64,000 nucleotides of DNA, from contig NZ_BQHY01000001.1 of NCBI RefSeq assembly GCF_021602155.1, forward strand, positions 496,001 to 560,000, given 5' to 3'. The position numbers and the translations under genes are program-made. The notes under the pieces were generated by a model. That model had not been told where the DNA came from. It ran no database searches and saw only the letters and a program-made list of their open reading frames with translations. Shown here piece by piece: positions 16,851-27,221 of the stretch. This DNA comes from Pseudomonas parakoreensis (lineage in GTDB: Bacteria; Pseudomonadota; Gammaproteobacteria; Pseudomonadales; Pseudomonadaceae). The number at the start of each line of letters is the position of its first letter. Within the stretch, counting starts at the first letter, position 1.

Positions 16851-18202
16851 TGAGCAAGAAAAAGATTCTGCTCAATGCGTTCAACATGAACTGCATTGGC
16901 CACATCAACCACGGTTTGTGGACACACCCGCGCGACACCTCGACGCGCTACAAAACTCTCGAGTACTGGACCGAACTGGCGCAATTGCTGGAGCGCGGGC
17001 TGTTCGACGGGCTGTTCATCGCCGACATCGTCGGCGTGTACGACGTCTATCAGAACTCGGTGGATGTCACGCTGAAAGAGTCGATCCAGTTGCCGGTCAA
17101 CGACCCGCTGCTGCTGGTATCGGCCATGGCTGCGGTGACGAAAAATCTCGGTTTCGGCCTCACCGCCAACCTCACCTATGAACCGCCCTATCTGTTCGCC
17201 CGCCGCATGTCCACGCTCGATCATCTGAGCCGTGGTCGGGTCGGCTGGAATATCGTCACCGGTTACCTCGACAGCGCCGCCAAGGCCATGGGCCTGCGCG
17301 AACAGGTCGAGCACGACCGCCGTTACGATCAGGCCGACGAGTACCTCGAAGTGCTCTACAAACTCTGGGAGGGCAGTTGGGAAAACGGCGCGGTGCTCAA
17401 TGACCGCGTGCAGCGCATCTACGCGCAGCCGGAGAAGGTGCACAAGGTCGAGCACCACGGCGAGTTCTATCAAGTCGAGGGTTACCACCTCTGCGAGCCG
17501 TCGCCGCAGCGCACGCCTGTGCTGTTCCAGGCTGGCAGTTCCGATCGTGGATTGCTGTTCGCCGGGCGTCACGCCGAGTGCGTATTCATCAGCGGCCAGA
17601 ACAAGCCATCGACCAAAGTGCAGGTGGACAAGGTCCGCGCCAGCGCCGTCGAGGCCGGGCGCAATCCCGAAGACATCAAGGTGTTCATGGGCCTCAACGT
17701 GATCGTCGGCGCCACCGAAGCAGCCGCGTGGGCCAAGCACGCTGAGTACTTGAGTCATGCCAGTGCCGAGGCCGGTGTGGCGCACTTCTCGGCGTCCAGC
17801 GGCATCGATTTTTCTCAATACGAAATCGACGAGCCGATCCAGTACGTCAAGAGCAACGCCATCCAGTCCGCCACCAAGAACCTGCAGAACAACGACTGGA
17901 CCCGCCGCAAATTGCTTGACCAGCACGCTCTCGGTGGCCGCTACATCACCGTGGTCGGCTCGCCTGAGCAAGTGGCCGATGAACTGGAAGCGTGGATCGC
18001 CGAAACCGGTCTCGACGGCTTCAACCTGACGCGCATCGTTACCCCGGAAAGCTATGTCGATTTCATCGAGCTGGTGATTCCGGAGTTGCAGCGGCGCGGA
18101 TCGTACAAGACTGCGTATGACAGCGGCAGCCTGCGCGAAAAGCTGTTTCACGCAGGGGCGCAGTTACCTGAGCAACATACCGGCTCTTCGTACCGCCGCT
18201 AA
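16850..18202 (+). CDS. DszA/NtaA-family FMN-dependent monooxygenase
   Basis: The 450-residue LLM-class flavin monooxygenase has LLNAFNMNCIGHINHGLW at the N-terminus, GLFDGLFIADIVGVYDVY, SRGRVGWNIVTGYLDSAA and FQAGSSDRGLLFAGRHAE. The family cleaves C-S bonds in sulfones, sulfonates or similar compounds with reduced FMN; no reductase gene is adjacent. Its start overlaps the stop of the second SfnB gene by one base. The arrangement of DszC-like and DszA-like enzymes followed by a MetQNI transporter suggests uptake and stepwise oxidation of an organosulfur compound. Confidence 0.85.
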   Translation: MSKKKILLNAFNMNCIGHINHGLWTHPRDTSTRYKTLEYWTELAQLLERGLFDGLFIADIVGVYDVYQNSVDVTLKESIQLPVNDPLLLVSAMAAVTKNLGFGLTANLTYEPPYLFARRMSTLDHLSRGRVGWNIVTGYLDSAAKAMGLREQVEHDRRYDQADEYLEVLYKLWEGSWENGAVLNDRVQRIYAQPEKVHKVEHHGEFYQVEGYHLCEPSPQRTPVLFQAGSSDRGLLFAGRHAECVFISGQNKPSTKVQVDKVRASAVEAGRNPEDIKVFMGLNVIVGATEAAAWAKHAEYLSHASAEAGVAHFSASSGIDFSQYEIDEPIQYVKSNAIQSATKNLQNNDWTRRKLLDQHALGGRYITVVGSPEQVADELEAWIAETGLDGFNLTRIVTPESYVDFIELVIPELQRRGSYKTAYDSGSLREKLFHAGAQLPEQHTGSSYRR

Positions 18203-18205
18203 AAG

Positions 18206-18279
18206 CATCGCTGGCAAGCCAGCTCCCACAAGGGTCTGTGGCGTTCATAAAACCTGTGGGAGCTGGCTTGCCAGCGATG
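18206..18279. repeat. REP inverted pair, class B (CTGGCAAGCCAG type)
   Basis: Arms ATCGCTGGCAAGCCAGCTCC and its reverse complement are separated by about 24 bp. It lies between two genes of the same strand and probable operon (DszA-like gene and metQ), so it may dampen expression of the transporter relative to the enzymes. Confidence 0.88.
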
Positions 18280-18328
18280 AGGCCCGACTAGACACCACAA
18301 AATTCATGCACTGACTGGAAAAACCACC

Positions 18329-19138
18329 ATGACCAAGAAACTCCTGTCCCACCCAGTCAAAGCACTGGCCCTGGCCTTCGGCCTGTTCAGCTCGGCGGTG
18401 TTCGCCGCCGATGCACCACTGAAAATCGGCACCACCGCTGCCTTCGCGATTCCGCTGGAAGCCGCCGTAGAGGAGGCCTCCAGACAAGGCCTGAAAGTCG
18501 AGCTGGTGGAGTTCACCGACTGGATCGCACCGAACGTCAGCCTCGCCGCCGGCGACATCGACGTGAACTACTTCCAGCACATCCCGTTCCTCGAAAACGC
18601 CAAGGCGGCCTCCGGTTTTGACCTGGTGCCGTTCGCCCCGGGGATCATCAACAACGTCGGCCTCTACTCGAAAAAATACAAAAGCTTCGACGAGTTGCCC
18701 GAAGGCGCCAGCGTCGCCATCGCCAACGACCCGATCAACAGCGGTCGCGGTCTGCAACTGCTGGCCAAGGCTGGCCTGATCACCCTCAAACCTGGCGTCG
18801 GCTACAAGGCCACCGAAGACGACATCGTCACCAACCCGAAGAAGATCAAGATCCTGCAAGTCGAAGCCGTGCAACTGGTGCGCGCCTACGATGACGCCGA
18901 TCTGGTCCAGGGCTACCCGGCCTACATTCGTCTGGCGAAGACCTTCGACGCCGGCTCCGCACTGCTGTTCGACGGCCTCGACCACAAGGAATACGTGATC
19001 CAGTTCGTGATCCAGCCGAAGAGCAAGGACGATCCGCGCCTGATCAAATTCGTCGACATCTACCAGCACTCGCCGGCCGTTCGCGCCGCGCTGGATAAGG
19101 CTCACGGCAAGCTGTATCAGGCCGGTTGGGAAAGTTGA
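18329..19138 (+). CDS. metQ: MetQ-type substrate-binding protein (methionine/organosulfur ABC transporter)
   Basis: The 269-residue NlpA/MetQ-family binding protein has a signal peptide ending near SSAVFA (about residue 26) without a lipobox Cys, so it is probably soluble. Family landmarks: [38 protein letters not shown] and [20 protein letters not shown]. It is followed by an ATPase after 2 bp and a permease. MetQ proteins bind methionine, but in this context of desulfurising enzymes another organosulfur ligand is possible. Confidence 0.82.
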   Translation: MTKKLLSHPVKALALAFGLFSSAVFAADAPLKIGTTAAFAIPLEAAVEEASRQGLKVELVEFTDWIAPNVSLAAGDIDVNYFQHIPFLENAKAASGFDLVPFAPGIINNVGLYSKKYKSFDELPEGASVAIANDPINSGRGLQLLAKAGLITLKPGVGYKATEDDIVTNPKKIKILQVEAVQLVRAYDDADLVQGYPAYIRLAKTFDAGSALLFDGLDHKEYVIQFVIQPKSKDDPRLIKFVDIYQHSPAVRAALDKAHGKLYQAGWES

Positions 19139-19140
19139 AC

Positions 19141-20262
19141 ATGACCGCCGCGATCCAACGGCGACTGGAGATTCCAGAGCCAAAACATGCTGAAAAAACC
19201 GAACTGCATCCCGAGCTGAATCGCGCCCACGTGCGCTTCATCGGCCTGGGTAAAACCTACGCGGGTCGGCAAGGCCCGGTGGCGGCCCTGCAAGGCATCG
19301 ACCTGGCGATTCAGCGCGGCGAGGTGTTCGGCATTATCGGGCGCAGCGGCGCCGGCAAATCGTCGCTGATCCGTACGATCAATCGTCTGGAACAACCGAC
19401 GGCGGGACGGGTGCTGATCGATCAGGTCGACATCGGCGAGTTCGATGAGGATCGCCTGGTCGCACTGCGCCGAAGGATCGGCATGATCTTCCAGCACTTC
19501 AACCTGATGTCGGCCAAGACCGTGTGGCAGAACGTCGAACTGCCGCTGAAAGTCGCGGGCGTGCCGAAGGCGCAACGCGAGCAGAAGGTTCGTGAGCTGC
19601 TCGAACTGGTCGGCCTGCAAGCCAAGCACAAGGCTTACCCGGCGCAACTCTCCGGCGGACAGAAACAGCGCGTCGGCATCGCCCGCGCATTGGTGCATGA
19701 CCCGGACATTCTGCTGTGCGACGAAGCCACTTCGGCGCTCGATCCCGAGACCACTCAGTCGATCCTCGGCCTGCTGCGCGAGATCAACCGGCGCCTCGGC
19801 CTGACCATCGTGTTGATCACCCATGAAATGGCGGTGATCCGCGAAATCTGCGACCGCGTGGTAGTGCTGGAACACGGGCGGATCGTCGAGCAAGGCCCGG
19901 TCTGGGAGGTGTTCGGCAATCCGCAGCACGAGGTCAGCCAGACCTTGCTCGCGCCGCTGCAAGACGCACTGCCGGAAGAGCTGCAAAGCCGTCTGCATGC
20001 CCAGCCGCCCTCCCCGGGCGCGGCGGTGGTATTGCGTTTGCAGTTCACCGGGGGCACCGCCGACGAGCCGGATCTGGCCGCGTTATTTGCCGCCCTCGGT
20101 GGACGCGTGAAGTGGCTGCAGGGCGGCGTCGAACGGATTCAGGGGCACGCGCTGGGACAACTGTTGCTGGCAGTCAGCGGCTCGTCCTTGAGCACCGAAC
20201 AATTGCGCGAGCGCGCCGGGCAGTGGGCGCAACGGGTGGAGGTATTGGGTTATGTGGTTTGA
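19141..20262 (+). CDS. metN: Methionine-type ABC transporter ATP-binding protein
   Basis: The 373-residue ABC ATPase has Walker [10 protein letters not shown], signature [15 protein letters not shown], Walker [15 protein letters not shown] and H-loop [10 protein letters not shown]-terminal NIL/ACT-like regulatory domain (about 280-373) senses methionine in E. coli MetN. ATG at 19141 is used; an upstream in-frame start would overlap metQ. About 40 N-terminal residues precede the core. It overlaps metI by 11 bp. Confidence 0.87.
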   Translation: MTAAIQRRLEIPEPKHAEKTELHPELNRAHVRFIGLGKTYAGRQGPVAALQGIDLAIQRGEVFGIIGRSGAGKSSLIRTINRLEQPTAGRVLIDQVDIGEFDEDRLVALRRRIGMIFQHFNLMSAKTVWQNVELPLKVAGVPKAQREQKVRELLELVGLQAKHKAYPAQLSGGQKQRVGIARALVHDPDILLCDEATSALDPETTQSILGLLREINRRLGLTIVLITHEMAVIREICDRVVVLEHGRIVEQGPVWEVFGNPQHEVSQTLLAPLQDALPEELQSRLHAQPPSPGAAVVLRLQFTGGTADEPDLAALFAALGGRVKWLQGGVERIQGHALGQLLLAVSGSSLSTEQLRERAGQWAQRVEVLGYVV

Positions 20263-20896
20263 TCGTTTGCTCCAGGGATTCATCGACACCTTCCTGATGG
20301 TCGGTGTGTCGTCGCTGATCGCCTTGCTGGTAGGGATCCCGATGGCAGTGATTCTGGTCACCAGCGACAAGGGCGGGATCTATCAGGCGCCGCTGCTCAA
20401 CCGCGCGCTGGGCGCGTTCGTGAATCTGTTCCGCTCGATCCCGTTTCTGATTCTGATGGTCGCGCTGATTCCCTTCACCCGGCTGATTGTCGGCACCACG
20501 TACGGTGTGTGGGCGGCGGTGGTACCGCTGACGATTGCCGCGACGCCATTTTTTGCGCGAATTGCCGAAGTCAGTTTGCGCGAGGTCGATCACGGCTTGA
20601 TCGAAGCCGCGCAGGCCATGGGCTGCCGGCGCTGGCACATCGTCTGGCATGTGCTGTTGCCGGAAGCGCTGCCGGGGATTGTCGGCGGGTTCACGATTAC
20701 GCTGGTGACGATGATCAACTCGTCAGCCATGGCCGGAGCGATTGGCGCCGGCGGCCTCGGCGATATCGCTTACCGCTACGGTTATCAACGTTTCGACAGC
20801 CAGATCATGCTGACGGTGATTGTGTTGTTGGTGGCGTTGGTGGCGGTGATTCAGGTGGGCGGCGATCGCCTCGCCAGAGGTCTGAACAAGCGCTGA
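20252..20896 (+). CDS. metI: Methionine-type ABC transporter permease
   Basis: The 214-residue permease has about five transmembrane helices, [19 protein letters not shown] and the EAA loop [20 protein letters not shown]. It overlaps metN by 11 bp, indicating coupled translation, and forms the channel of the MetQNI importer. It is the last gene of the operon and is followed by a REP pair. Confidence 0.87.
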   Translation: MWFDRLLQGFIDTFLMVGVSSLIALLVGIPMAVILVTSDKGGIYQAPLLNRALGAFVNLFRSIPFLILMVALIPFTRLIVGTTYGVWAAVVPLTIAATPFFARIAEVSLREVDHGLIEAAQAMGCRRWHIVWHVLLPEALPGIVGGFTITLVTMINSSAMAGAIGAGGLGDIAYRYGYQRFDSQIMLTVIVLLVALVAVIQVGGDRLARGLNKR

Positions 20897-20903
20897 AGCA
20901 AGA

Positions 20904-20981
20904 TCAAAAGATCGCAGCCTTCGGCAACTCCTACAGGGGAATGCGATCTTCTGTAGGAGCTGCCGAAGGCTGCGATCTTTT
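20904..20981. repeat. REP inverted pair, class A variant (GCCGAAGGC core)
   Basis: Arms AAGATCGCAGCCTTCGGCAA and TGCCGAAGGCTGCGATCTTT are separated by about 30 bp, 7 bp after metI. It may stabilise or end the metQNI transcript. Confidence 0.85.
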
Positions 20982-21033
20982 AAAGCGCGAAAGCGCTTAT
21001 AGTCTGCTCAACTCCCCCCAAACAGTCCGCCCC

Positions 21034-21663
21034 ATGAAACAGACTCCCACCGATCTGGAACAGATCACCGCCACCACCCTCGGCCACTACAACTCGGTGG
21101 CCGAAGACTTCCGCGAAGGCACCCGCGACCACGATGTCAGCCAGAACATCGACGCCTTGCTTCGCCACATCCAGGGTCCGGCACCGTTCACCCTGCTCGA
21201 TTTCGGCTGCGGCCCCGGACGTGATTTGCAGACGTTCACCCGCATGGGCCACGTCGCGGTCGGCCTTGATGGCTCAGAGGAATTTGCGCGCATGGCCCGC
21301 GAAGACAGCGGTTGCGAGGTCTGGCAGCAGGACTTTCTGAAACTCGATCTGCCGACCGAGCGCTTCGACGGCATCTTCGCCAATGCGGTGCTGTTTCATG
21401 TGCCGTTGCAGGAGTTGCCGCGGGTGCTCAAGCAGCTGCATGGCACACTGAAACCGGGCGGGGTGTTGTTCAGTTCCAATCCGCGCGGGGATAACCGTGA
21501 GGGCTGGAATGGGCCACGCTACGGCTCATATCACGACCTGGACGCGTGGCGCGGGTTGTTGACGGCGGCGGGGTTTGTCGAGCTTGAACATTACTACCGG
21601 CCGGCGGGATTGCCGCGCGAGCAGCAGCCTTGGCTGGCGAGTGTCTGGCGGCGGGTTGGCTAA
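21034..21663 (+). CDS. Class I SAM-dependent methyltransferase
   Basis: The 209-residue protein has motif I LLDFGCGPGRDLQTF, acidic loop VGLDGSEEFARMA, and post-motifs FDGIFANAVLFHVP and LHGTLKPGGVLFSSNP of the Methyltransf_11/25 type. The frame is open far upstream in metI territory; ATG at 21034 begins the family-like N-terminus MKQTPTDLEQIT. It is isolated between REP pairs with no operon partner. The substrate is unknown. Confidence 0.8.
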   Translation: MKQTPTDLEQITATTLGHYNSVAEDFREGTRDHDVSQNIDALLRHIQGPAPFTLLDFGCGPGRDLQTFTRMGHVAVGLDGSEEFARMAREDSGCEVWQQDFLKLDLPTERFDGIFANAVLFHVPLQELPRVLKQLHGTLKPGGVLFSSNPRGDNREGWNGPRYGSYHDLDAWRGLLTAAGFVELEHYYRPAGLPREQQPWLASVWRRVG

Positions 21664-21664
21664 A

Positions 21665-21739
21665 GATCAAAAGATCGCAGCCTGCAGCAGCGCCGACATG
21701 GGATTTCCTGTAGGCGCTGCCGCAGGCTGCGATCTTTTG
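21665..21739. repeat. REP inverted pair, class A variant
   Basis: Arms GATCGCAGCCTGCAGCAGCG and CGCTGCCGCAGGCTGCGATC sit between the convergent methyltransferase gene and triC, a likely bidirectional terminator. Confidence 0.85.
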
Positions 21740-21747
21740 CTTTTGCC

Positions 21748-24700
21748 TTATGCGGTCTCTTTCTTCGGCTCGCGAATCTTGTACCAGGCCACATACAGCG
21801 CCGGCAGAAACAGCAGGGTCAGCAACGTCGCAACCACGATCCCGCCAATCATCGCGTAGGCCATCGGCCCCCAGAACACTTCCCGGGCAATCGGAATCAT
21901 GCCCATGCTCGCCGCCGCAGCCGTCAGCAGGATCGGCCGACGCCGGTGCTCGGTCGCTTCCACCACCGCATCCCACGGCGTATAGCCCTTCTGCTCGAAC
22001 TCATCGATCTGCGTCACCAGAATCACCGAGTTGCGGATGATGATACCGATCAGTGCAAGGATCCCCAGGATCGCCACGAAGCCCATCGGCGTACCGGTCG
22101 GCACCAGCGCCAGCACCACGCCGATCAGACCCAGCGGCGCGACACTTGCCACCAGAAACATCTTCTGCACGCTGTGCAACTGGATCATCAGGAAGGTCGC
22201 CATCAAAAACAGCATCAACGGCAGGACCTTGGCGATCGGTCCCTGGGCCTTGCCGCTTTCCTCGACCGTACCGCCCGTGGCGACTTTGTAGCCGACCGGG
22301 AGTTTTTCAGCGAACGCATCAATCGACGGCTTGAGCAGTTTCACCAGGTCGGTCGGCTGGATCTCGTCGCGCACCGAGGCCTTGATGGTGATGGTCGGCA
22401 GACGGTCACGACGCCACACCAGCGGTTGCTCCAGCTCATACCGCACGGTGGCGAAGGCCAGTAGCGGAATCGACGTGCCGTTGGGTGTGACGATCTGCAG
22501 GTTCTGCAGGGTTTCCGGGGTGCCGCGTTCGGAATCCACCGCGCGGCCGACGACATTGATCAGGTAGATATCGTCATCGACCTGGGTCAGTGGCGAGCCG
22601 CTGACGATGCTGTTCATCAGCTTTGCCACGTCTTCCGAGGACAGCCCGAGCTGACGCGCCTTGTCTTGGGCGATGTCGATGCGCAGCACTTTGCCCGGCT
22701 CGTTCCAGTCGTAAATGATCTCGCCGATGTGCTCGTTCTTGTCCAGTTCGGTCGCCAGATCGATAGCGTGCTTGCGCACCTGATCGATGTCCTTGCCGCT
22801 GACCCGGTACTGGATCGGGCGCCCCACCGGCGGGCCCATTTCCAGCGCCTGCACGTAACTGCCGATGCCGACGAAATCCTTGTGCAAGCGTTCACGCAGG
22901 CGTTGGCTGAGGGCTTCGCGGGCCTCGAAGTCTTTGCTGACGATCACCAGTTGCGCGTAGTACGGGTTCTGCAATTGCTGGTCGAGCGGCAAGTAGAAAC
23001 GGATCGCGCCCTGACCGATGTAAGTGCTCCAGCGCACGATGTCCGGGTCGCCCTTGAGCGTGGCTTCGAGCTTGTCCACGGCCTTGCGGGTTTCGTCGAT
23101 CGAGGCATTTTGCGGCAGGTTCAGATCGACGAGGATTTCCGGGCGATCGGAGGACGGGAAGAACTGGTTCTGTACAAAGCGCATGCAGAACACCGCCAGC
23201 ACGAAGCACAACACGGTGATGCCGATCGCCCACCAGCGGTTGCGCATCGACCACAGCAATCCGCGGTTGAATGCCCGACCAATGCGTCCCGGCTCGCCCT
23301 CGTGAGGTTTCACATTGGTGCTGAGGATGTGCACGCCGATCACCGGTGCGAACAGCACCGCGACGATCCACGACACCAGCATGGCCACCGCGATCACCGC
23401 AAATAGGGTGAAGGTGTACTCACCGGCGGAGCTGGCGTTGAGGCCGATCGGCACGAAGCCGGCAACGGTCACCAGCGTACCGGTGAGCATCGGGAACGCT
23501 GTCGAGGTGTAGGCAAACGTAGCCGCCTGCTCCTTGGTCTCGCCCATTTCCAGACGCGTGACCATCATCTCCACGGTGATCATCGCGTCGTCCACCAGCA
23601 GGCCGAGGGCGATGATCAGCGCACCGAGGGAAATCCGCTGCATGGTGATGCCGCTGTATTCCATGAACACAAACACCATCGCCAGCACCAGCGGAATCGA
23701 GCACGCCACCACCAGCCCGGCGCGCACGCCAAGACTGATGAAGCTGACCACCAGGACGATGATCACTGCTTCGAACAGCGCGCTGGTGAAGCCACCAACC
23801 GCCTCTTCCACCACCACGGCCTGATCGGACACCGTATGGACGCCGACGCCAACCGGCAGATCAGCGGTGATCTGGTCGATCCGCTGGTGCAACGCCTTGC
23901 CGAATTCCTGAACGTTGCCGCCCTTCTGCATGGCAATCGCCAGACCGATTGCCGGCTTGCCGTCGAAACGGAATTCCGGCGTGGCCGGGTCAACATAACC
24001 GCGACTGATGTCGGCGATATCGGCCAGACGATAGAAGCGCTCATTGAGTTTGAGATTGACCTCGGCCAGATCCTTCTCCGACGCGAACTGCCCTGAAGTA
24101 CGCACCGAGATACGCTCAGGCCCGGCCTCGATCACACCCGCCGGAGTCACGGCGTTCTGCGATTGCAGGCTCTGCACCACCTGACGCTGATCGATGCCCA
24201 GTGCCGCGAGCTTGCGGGTGGAGAAGTTCAGGTAAATCACTTCGTCCTGCTGGCCGATCATCTCGATCTTGCCCAGACCCGGCACGTTGCGGATCTCGGC
24301 GCGGGCCTGTTCCACGTAGTCGCGCAACTGGCGCATGGTCAGGCCGTCGGCGGTAAACGCGTAGACCGAGCCGTAGACGTCACCGAACTCATCGTTGAAT
24401 CCGGGTCCCTGAATCCCTTGGGGAAACTGTCCGCGAATGTCATCGATCTTCTTGCGCACCTGGTACCAGATTTCCGGAATGTCCTTGGCGCTGGTGGTGT
24501 CGCGCAGGTACACGTAGACCGTCGATTCACCGGGGCGCGTGTAGCTTTTCACGTAGTCGAGAGAATCGAGCTCCTCGAGTTTTTTCTCGATGCGGTCGGT
24601 GACCTGCTTGAGGGTTTCCTCCTGGGTCGCGCCCGGCCATTTGGTCTGGATGACCATGGTCTTGATGGTGAACGAAGGGTCTTCTTCACGCCCCAGATTG

Positions 24701-24801
24701 AAGTAAGAGAACACCCCCATCAGCAACGCGACGAACATCAGGTACCAGACGAACGACTGATGCTTGAGGGCCCATTCGGAGAGATTGAAAGAGCCTTTCA
24801 T
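21748..24801 (-). CDS. triC: RND efflux transporter (TriC type)
   Basis: The 1017-residue inner-membrane RND pump has 12 transmembrane helices and two large periplasmic loops. The proton-relay aspartates are present in TM4 (LIIALGLLVDDAMITVEMM). The preceding pair of membrane-fusion protein genes, with 4-bp overlaps (ATGA), is the diagnostic TriABC arrangement. In P. aeruginosa TriABC with OpmH exports triclosan and other amphiphiles. No outer-membrane channel gene is adjacent here, so an external TolC-like protein is needed. Confidence 0.85.
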   Translation of the reverse strand: MKGSFNLSEWALKHQSFVWYLMFVALLMGVFSYFNLGREEDPSFTIKTMVIQTKWPGATQEETLKQVTDRIEKKLEELDSLDYVKSYTRPGESTVYVYLRDTTSAKDIPEIWYQVRKKIDDIRGQFPQGIQGPGFNDEFGDVYGSVYAFTADGLTMRQLRDYVEQARAEIRNVPGLGKIEMIGQQDEVIYLNFSTRKLAALGIDQRQVVQSLQSQNAVTPAGVIEAGPERISVRTSGQFASEKDLAEVNLKLNERFYRLADIADISRGYVDPATPEFRFDGKPAIGLAIAMQKGGNVQEFGKALHQRIDQITADLPVGVGVHTVSDQAVVVEEAVGGFTSALFEAVIIVLVVSFISLGVRAGLVVACSIPLVLAMVFVFMEYSGITMQRISLGALIIALGLLVDDAMITVEMMVTRLEMGETKEQAATFAYTSTAFPMLTGTLVTVAGFVPIGLNASSAGEYTFTLFAVIAVAMLVSWIVAVLFAPVIGVHILSTNVKPHEGEPGRIGRAFNRGLLWSMRNRWWAIGITVLCFVLAVFCMRFVQNQFFPSSDRPEILVDLNLPQNASIDETRKAVDKLEATLKGDPDIVRWSTYIGQGAIRFYLPLDQQLQNPYYAQLVIVSKDFEAREALSQRLRERLHKDFVGIGSYVQALEMGPPVGRPIQYRVSGKDIDQVRKHAIDLATELDKNEHIGEIIYDWNEPGKVLRIDIAQDKARQLGLSSEDVAKLMNSIVSGSPLTQVDDDIYLINVVGRAVDSERGTPETLQNLQIVTPNGTSIPLLAFATVRYELEQPLVWRRDRLPTITIKASVRDEIQPTDLVKLLKPSIDAFAEKLPVGYKVATGGTVEESGKAQGPIAKVLPLMLFLMATFLMIQLHSVQKMFLVASVAPLGLIGVVLALVPTGTPMGFVAILGILALIGIIIRNSVILVTQIDEFEQKGYTPWDAVVEATEHRRRPILLTAAAASMGMIPIAREVFWGPMAYAMIGGIVVATLLTLLFLPALYVAWYKIREPKKETA

Positions 24802-25862
24802 TGACTGTCCTCGTCGAGTTTCACGGCTTGTCCGGGTTTGAGACTGTTGACGCCTGCGCTGACCACGCGCTCGCCGGATTTGACGCCGTCGGTCAGTACC
24901 ACGGTGCCGTCGGTACGGCTGATCACGCTGACGTCACGGGGCGCGACGGTTTTGCTGGAAGTGTCGACCACCCAGATGCGGGCCTTGCCATCGGCTTCCT
25001 GCAGGGCGGTGGCGGGCAACTCGATACGTGGCTTGATCGCCGAACTGAGGGTCACGCTGATCGCCGTACCGAGGCGGAACCCCTCCGGGGTGCTGGCCAG
25101 GGTCAGCCGTGCGCGGCGGGTGCGCGTGGCGCTTTGAGCCTGTGGTTCGATCTCGCGAATGGTCGCGGTGGTATTGATGCTCGGGTCGAGTTGCCCGGCC
25201 ACCAGAAACACTACGTCGGCGGGGATCTGATCAACCAGTGTGTCCGGCAGGTCGATCACCGCTTCCTTGATGTCCGGTTGCGCCAGAGTCACCACTTGCT
25301 GGCCGGCAGTCACCACCTGGCCGGCTTCGGCATTCCATGCGGTGACCACGGCTTTGTGGTCGGCGCGCAGTTCGGTGTAGCCGAGCTGATCCTTGCTCTG
25401 ATCGACCGCCGCCCGTGCCTGATCGAGCGAGGCCTGGGTGGTTTTCAGATCGGTGATGGCGATGTCCAGTTGTGCCTGCGCGCCCACCCCACGATCAAAC
25501 AGCGCCTGCTGACGCCGGGCGTTGGCCTGGGCGTTGATCAGTTGCGCCTGCACCTTGGCCAGATCGCCTTGGGCCGAACGCAACTGGTTCTGTTGATCGG
25601 AGGGGTCGAGCGTGGCGAGCAACGTACCCTTTTGCACCTCGGTACCGACATCAACGTTACGGCTGGCAATACGTCCACCGACGCGGAAACCGGTGTTGCT
25701 CTCGTAACGCGCCTGAATGCTGCCGGCGAAACGCCCGAGGGTTTCCTCGTTCAGCGCCTGTACCTTGATCGACAGCACGGGTCGTACCGGCTCCGGAGGC
25801 GGCTCGCTTTTCGAGCAGGCGGCCAGCAACACACTGATGGATAACAGCCCCAGACGCTTCAT
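24798..25862 (-). CDS. triB: RND membrane-fusion lipoprotein (TriB type)
   Basis: The 354-residue periplasmic adaptor has a lipoprotein signal (LLSISVLLAACSKSEPP, Cys about 16), a barrel-sandwich hybrid domain, a coiled-coil hairpin (about 85-165, DLAKVQAQLINAQANARRQQ region) and a beta-barrel. It links TriC to the outer-membrane channel with TriA. It overlaps both neighbours by 4 bp. TriA and TriB are only distantly similar, and both are needed in the studied P. aeruginosa system. Confidence 0.83.
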   Translation of the reverse strand: MKRLGLLSISVLLAACSKSEPPPEPVRPVLSIKVQALNEETLGRFAGSIQARYESNTGFRVGGRIASRNVDVGTEVQKGTLLATLDPSDQQNQLRSAQGDLAKVQAQLINAQANARRQQALFDRGVGAQAQLDIAITDLKTTQASLDQARAAVDQSKDQLGYTELRADHKAVVTAWNAEAGQVVTAGQQVVTLAQPDIKEAVIDLPDTLVDQIPADVVFLVAGQLDPSINTTATIREIEPQAQSATRTRRARLTLASTPEGFRLGTAISVTLSSAIKPRIELPATALQEADGKARIWVVDTSSKTVAPRDVSVISRTDGTVVLTDGVKSGERVVSAGVNSLKPGQAVKLDEDSQ

Positions 25863-26962
25863 GGCTGTGCTCCCGGTTGCAGATCCTTGTAGGTGTTTTC
25901 GGCGATCTCGACTTTCATGCCCGGATGCAACAACTGCCCACCCGCGACAATGACTTTTTCCCCGCCTTGGAGACCGTCGCTGATGATCACCTTGCCGATC
26001 AGGTAGCGGCTGACAGTGACGTTGTGCAACTGCGCCTCGCCCTTGTCGTCAACCATCCATACGGCCGGCTCGCTGATGTTTTTGGTCAGCGCCGACCATG
26101 GCAATTCCACCGCCGACTTGCCGCTGCCCTTGGCCGTGGCGCTGACCACCGAGCCGAGCTGCATGCCCTGCGGCAGGCTGTCGAGGGTGACTTTGACTTG
26201 CACCGTGCCGGACTGCGCCGACACCGCCGGGGTGATTTCGCGCACCGTGCCGGTGGTCTTGATCGCGGGATTATCGAGCAGGCTGACGACAATCGAGCGA
26301 TCGTCAGGGCGTTCGGCCAGCAGCGATTCGTAGACGTTGAACACCGCGTCGCGATCGCCATCGCGGGCCAGTTTGAAAATCGGCGCGGTGGCCTGGACCA
26401 CTTGGCCGACCTCGGCCTGGCGCTCGGTGATAATCCCCGGGGCATCGGCGATCAGCGCGGTGTAGCTCAATTGATCCTTGGCATTGGCCAGTTGCGCCTG
26501 TGCCGCGCTCAAGGCGCTCTGGCTGCTGCGCAAGGCGGCTTGGGCGGAGTCGAATTCGCTCTGGCTGGTGTAACCCTTGGGCAACAGTTTCTGCTGACGC
26601 ACGAACGCTGCGGCGCTCTGCTTGACCCGTGCCTGCTCGGCGATGACCTGGGCCTGAGCGGAATCGACGTTGGTCTGCAAATCCTTGGGATCGAGTTTGG
26701 CCAGCACTTGCCTGGCGCTGACCCGGTCGCCGACATCGACCATGCGCTGGATGATCTTGCCACCGACCCGGAACGACAGTTCGGTCTGCACCCGGGCCTG
26801 CACATCGCCGGTCAGGGTCACGGCAGCCGCGTAATCGGCGGGTTTGACCTCTTGCACAAAGACCCGTGGCAGGTACTCCGCCGGGGCTTCTTTCTTGCCG
26901 CAAGCGGTCAACAACGTGAGCAGGCTCAGCACGACAACTGTTTTCAATCCGGGACTCGCCAT
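25859..26962 (-). CDS. triA: RND membrane-fusion lipoprotein (TriA type)
   Basis: The 367-residue adaptor starts at MASPGLKTVVVLSLLTLLTA with a lipobox Cys at 21 (LTACGKKE). It has the lipoyl-like FRVGGKIIQRMVDVGDRVSA, a coiled-coil hairpin (about 95-170) and the ADAPGIITERQAEVGQVVQA return strand. The frame is open upstream, but the lipoprotein signal fixes the ATG at 26962. It is the first gene of the three-gene operon; no regulator is adjacent, and a REP pair fills the upstream gap. Confidence 0.83.
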   Translation of the reverse strand: MASPGLKTVVVLSLLTLLTACGKKEAPAEYLPRVFVQEVKPADYAAAVTLTGDVQARVQTELSFRVGGKIIQRMVDVGDRVSARQVLAKLDPKDLQTNVDSAQAQVIAEQARVKQSAAAFVRQQKLLPKGYTSQSEFDSAQAALRSSQSALSAAQAQLANAKDQLSYTALIADAPGIITERQAEVGQVVQATAPIFKLARDGDRDAVFNVYESLLAERPDDRSIVVSLLDNPAIKTTGTVREITPAVSAQSGTVQVKVTLDSLPQGMQLGSVVSATAKGSGKSAVELPWSALTKNISEPAVWMVDDKGEAQLHNVTVSRYLIGKVIISDGLQGGEKVIVAGGQLLHPGMKVEIAENTYKDLQPGAQP

Positions 26963-27068
26963 GCAGACTCCTTCCTGTGTACGAACGTGCAAGTGACGAT
27001 ACGACTGTGAGCTTAGAACAGGGTTCAACGTTCGCTCACGGGAATAACGCATTTTCCACATTGATTTC

Positions 27069-27176
27069 TGTGGCGAGGGAGCTTGCTCCCGCTCGACTGC
27101 GCAGCAGGCGCAAACCTTTCGAATCGGGGGTTGGGGCCGCTTTGCAGCCCAGCGGGAGCAAGCTCCCTCGCCACAG
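27069..27176. repeat. REP inverted pair, class C
   Basis: Outer arms TGTGGCGAGGGAGCTTGCTC and GAGCAAGCTCCCTCGCCACA occupy the divergent intergenic region between triA and the ATPase gene, an unusual position for a REP because both promoters must also lie here. Confidence 0.85.
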
Positions 27177-27221
27177 GGGTACAGGCACGGCACACTATCG
27201 GCTCCGGCAAAGGAAACGCCC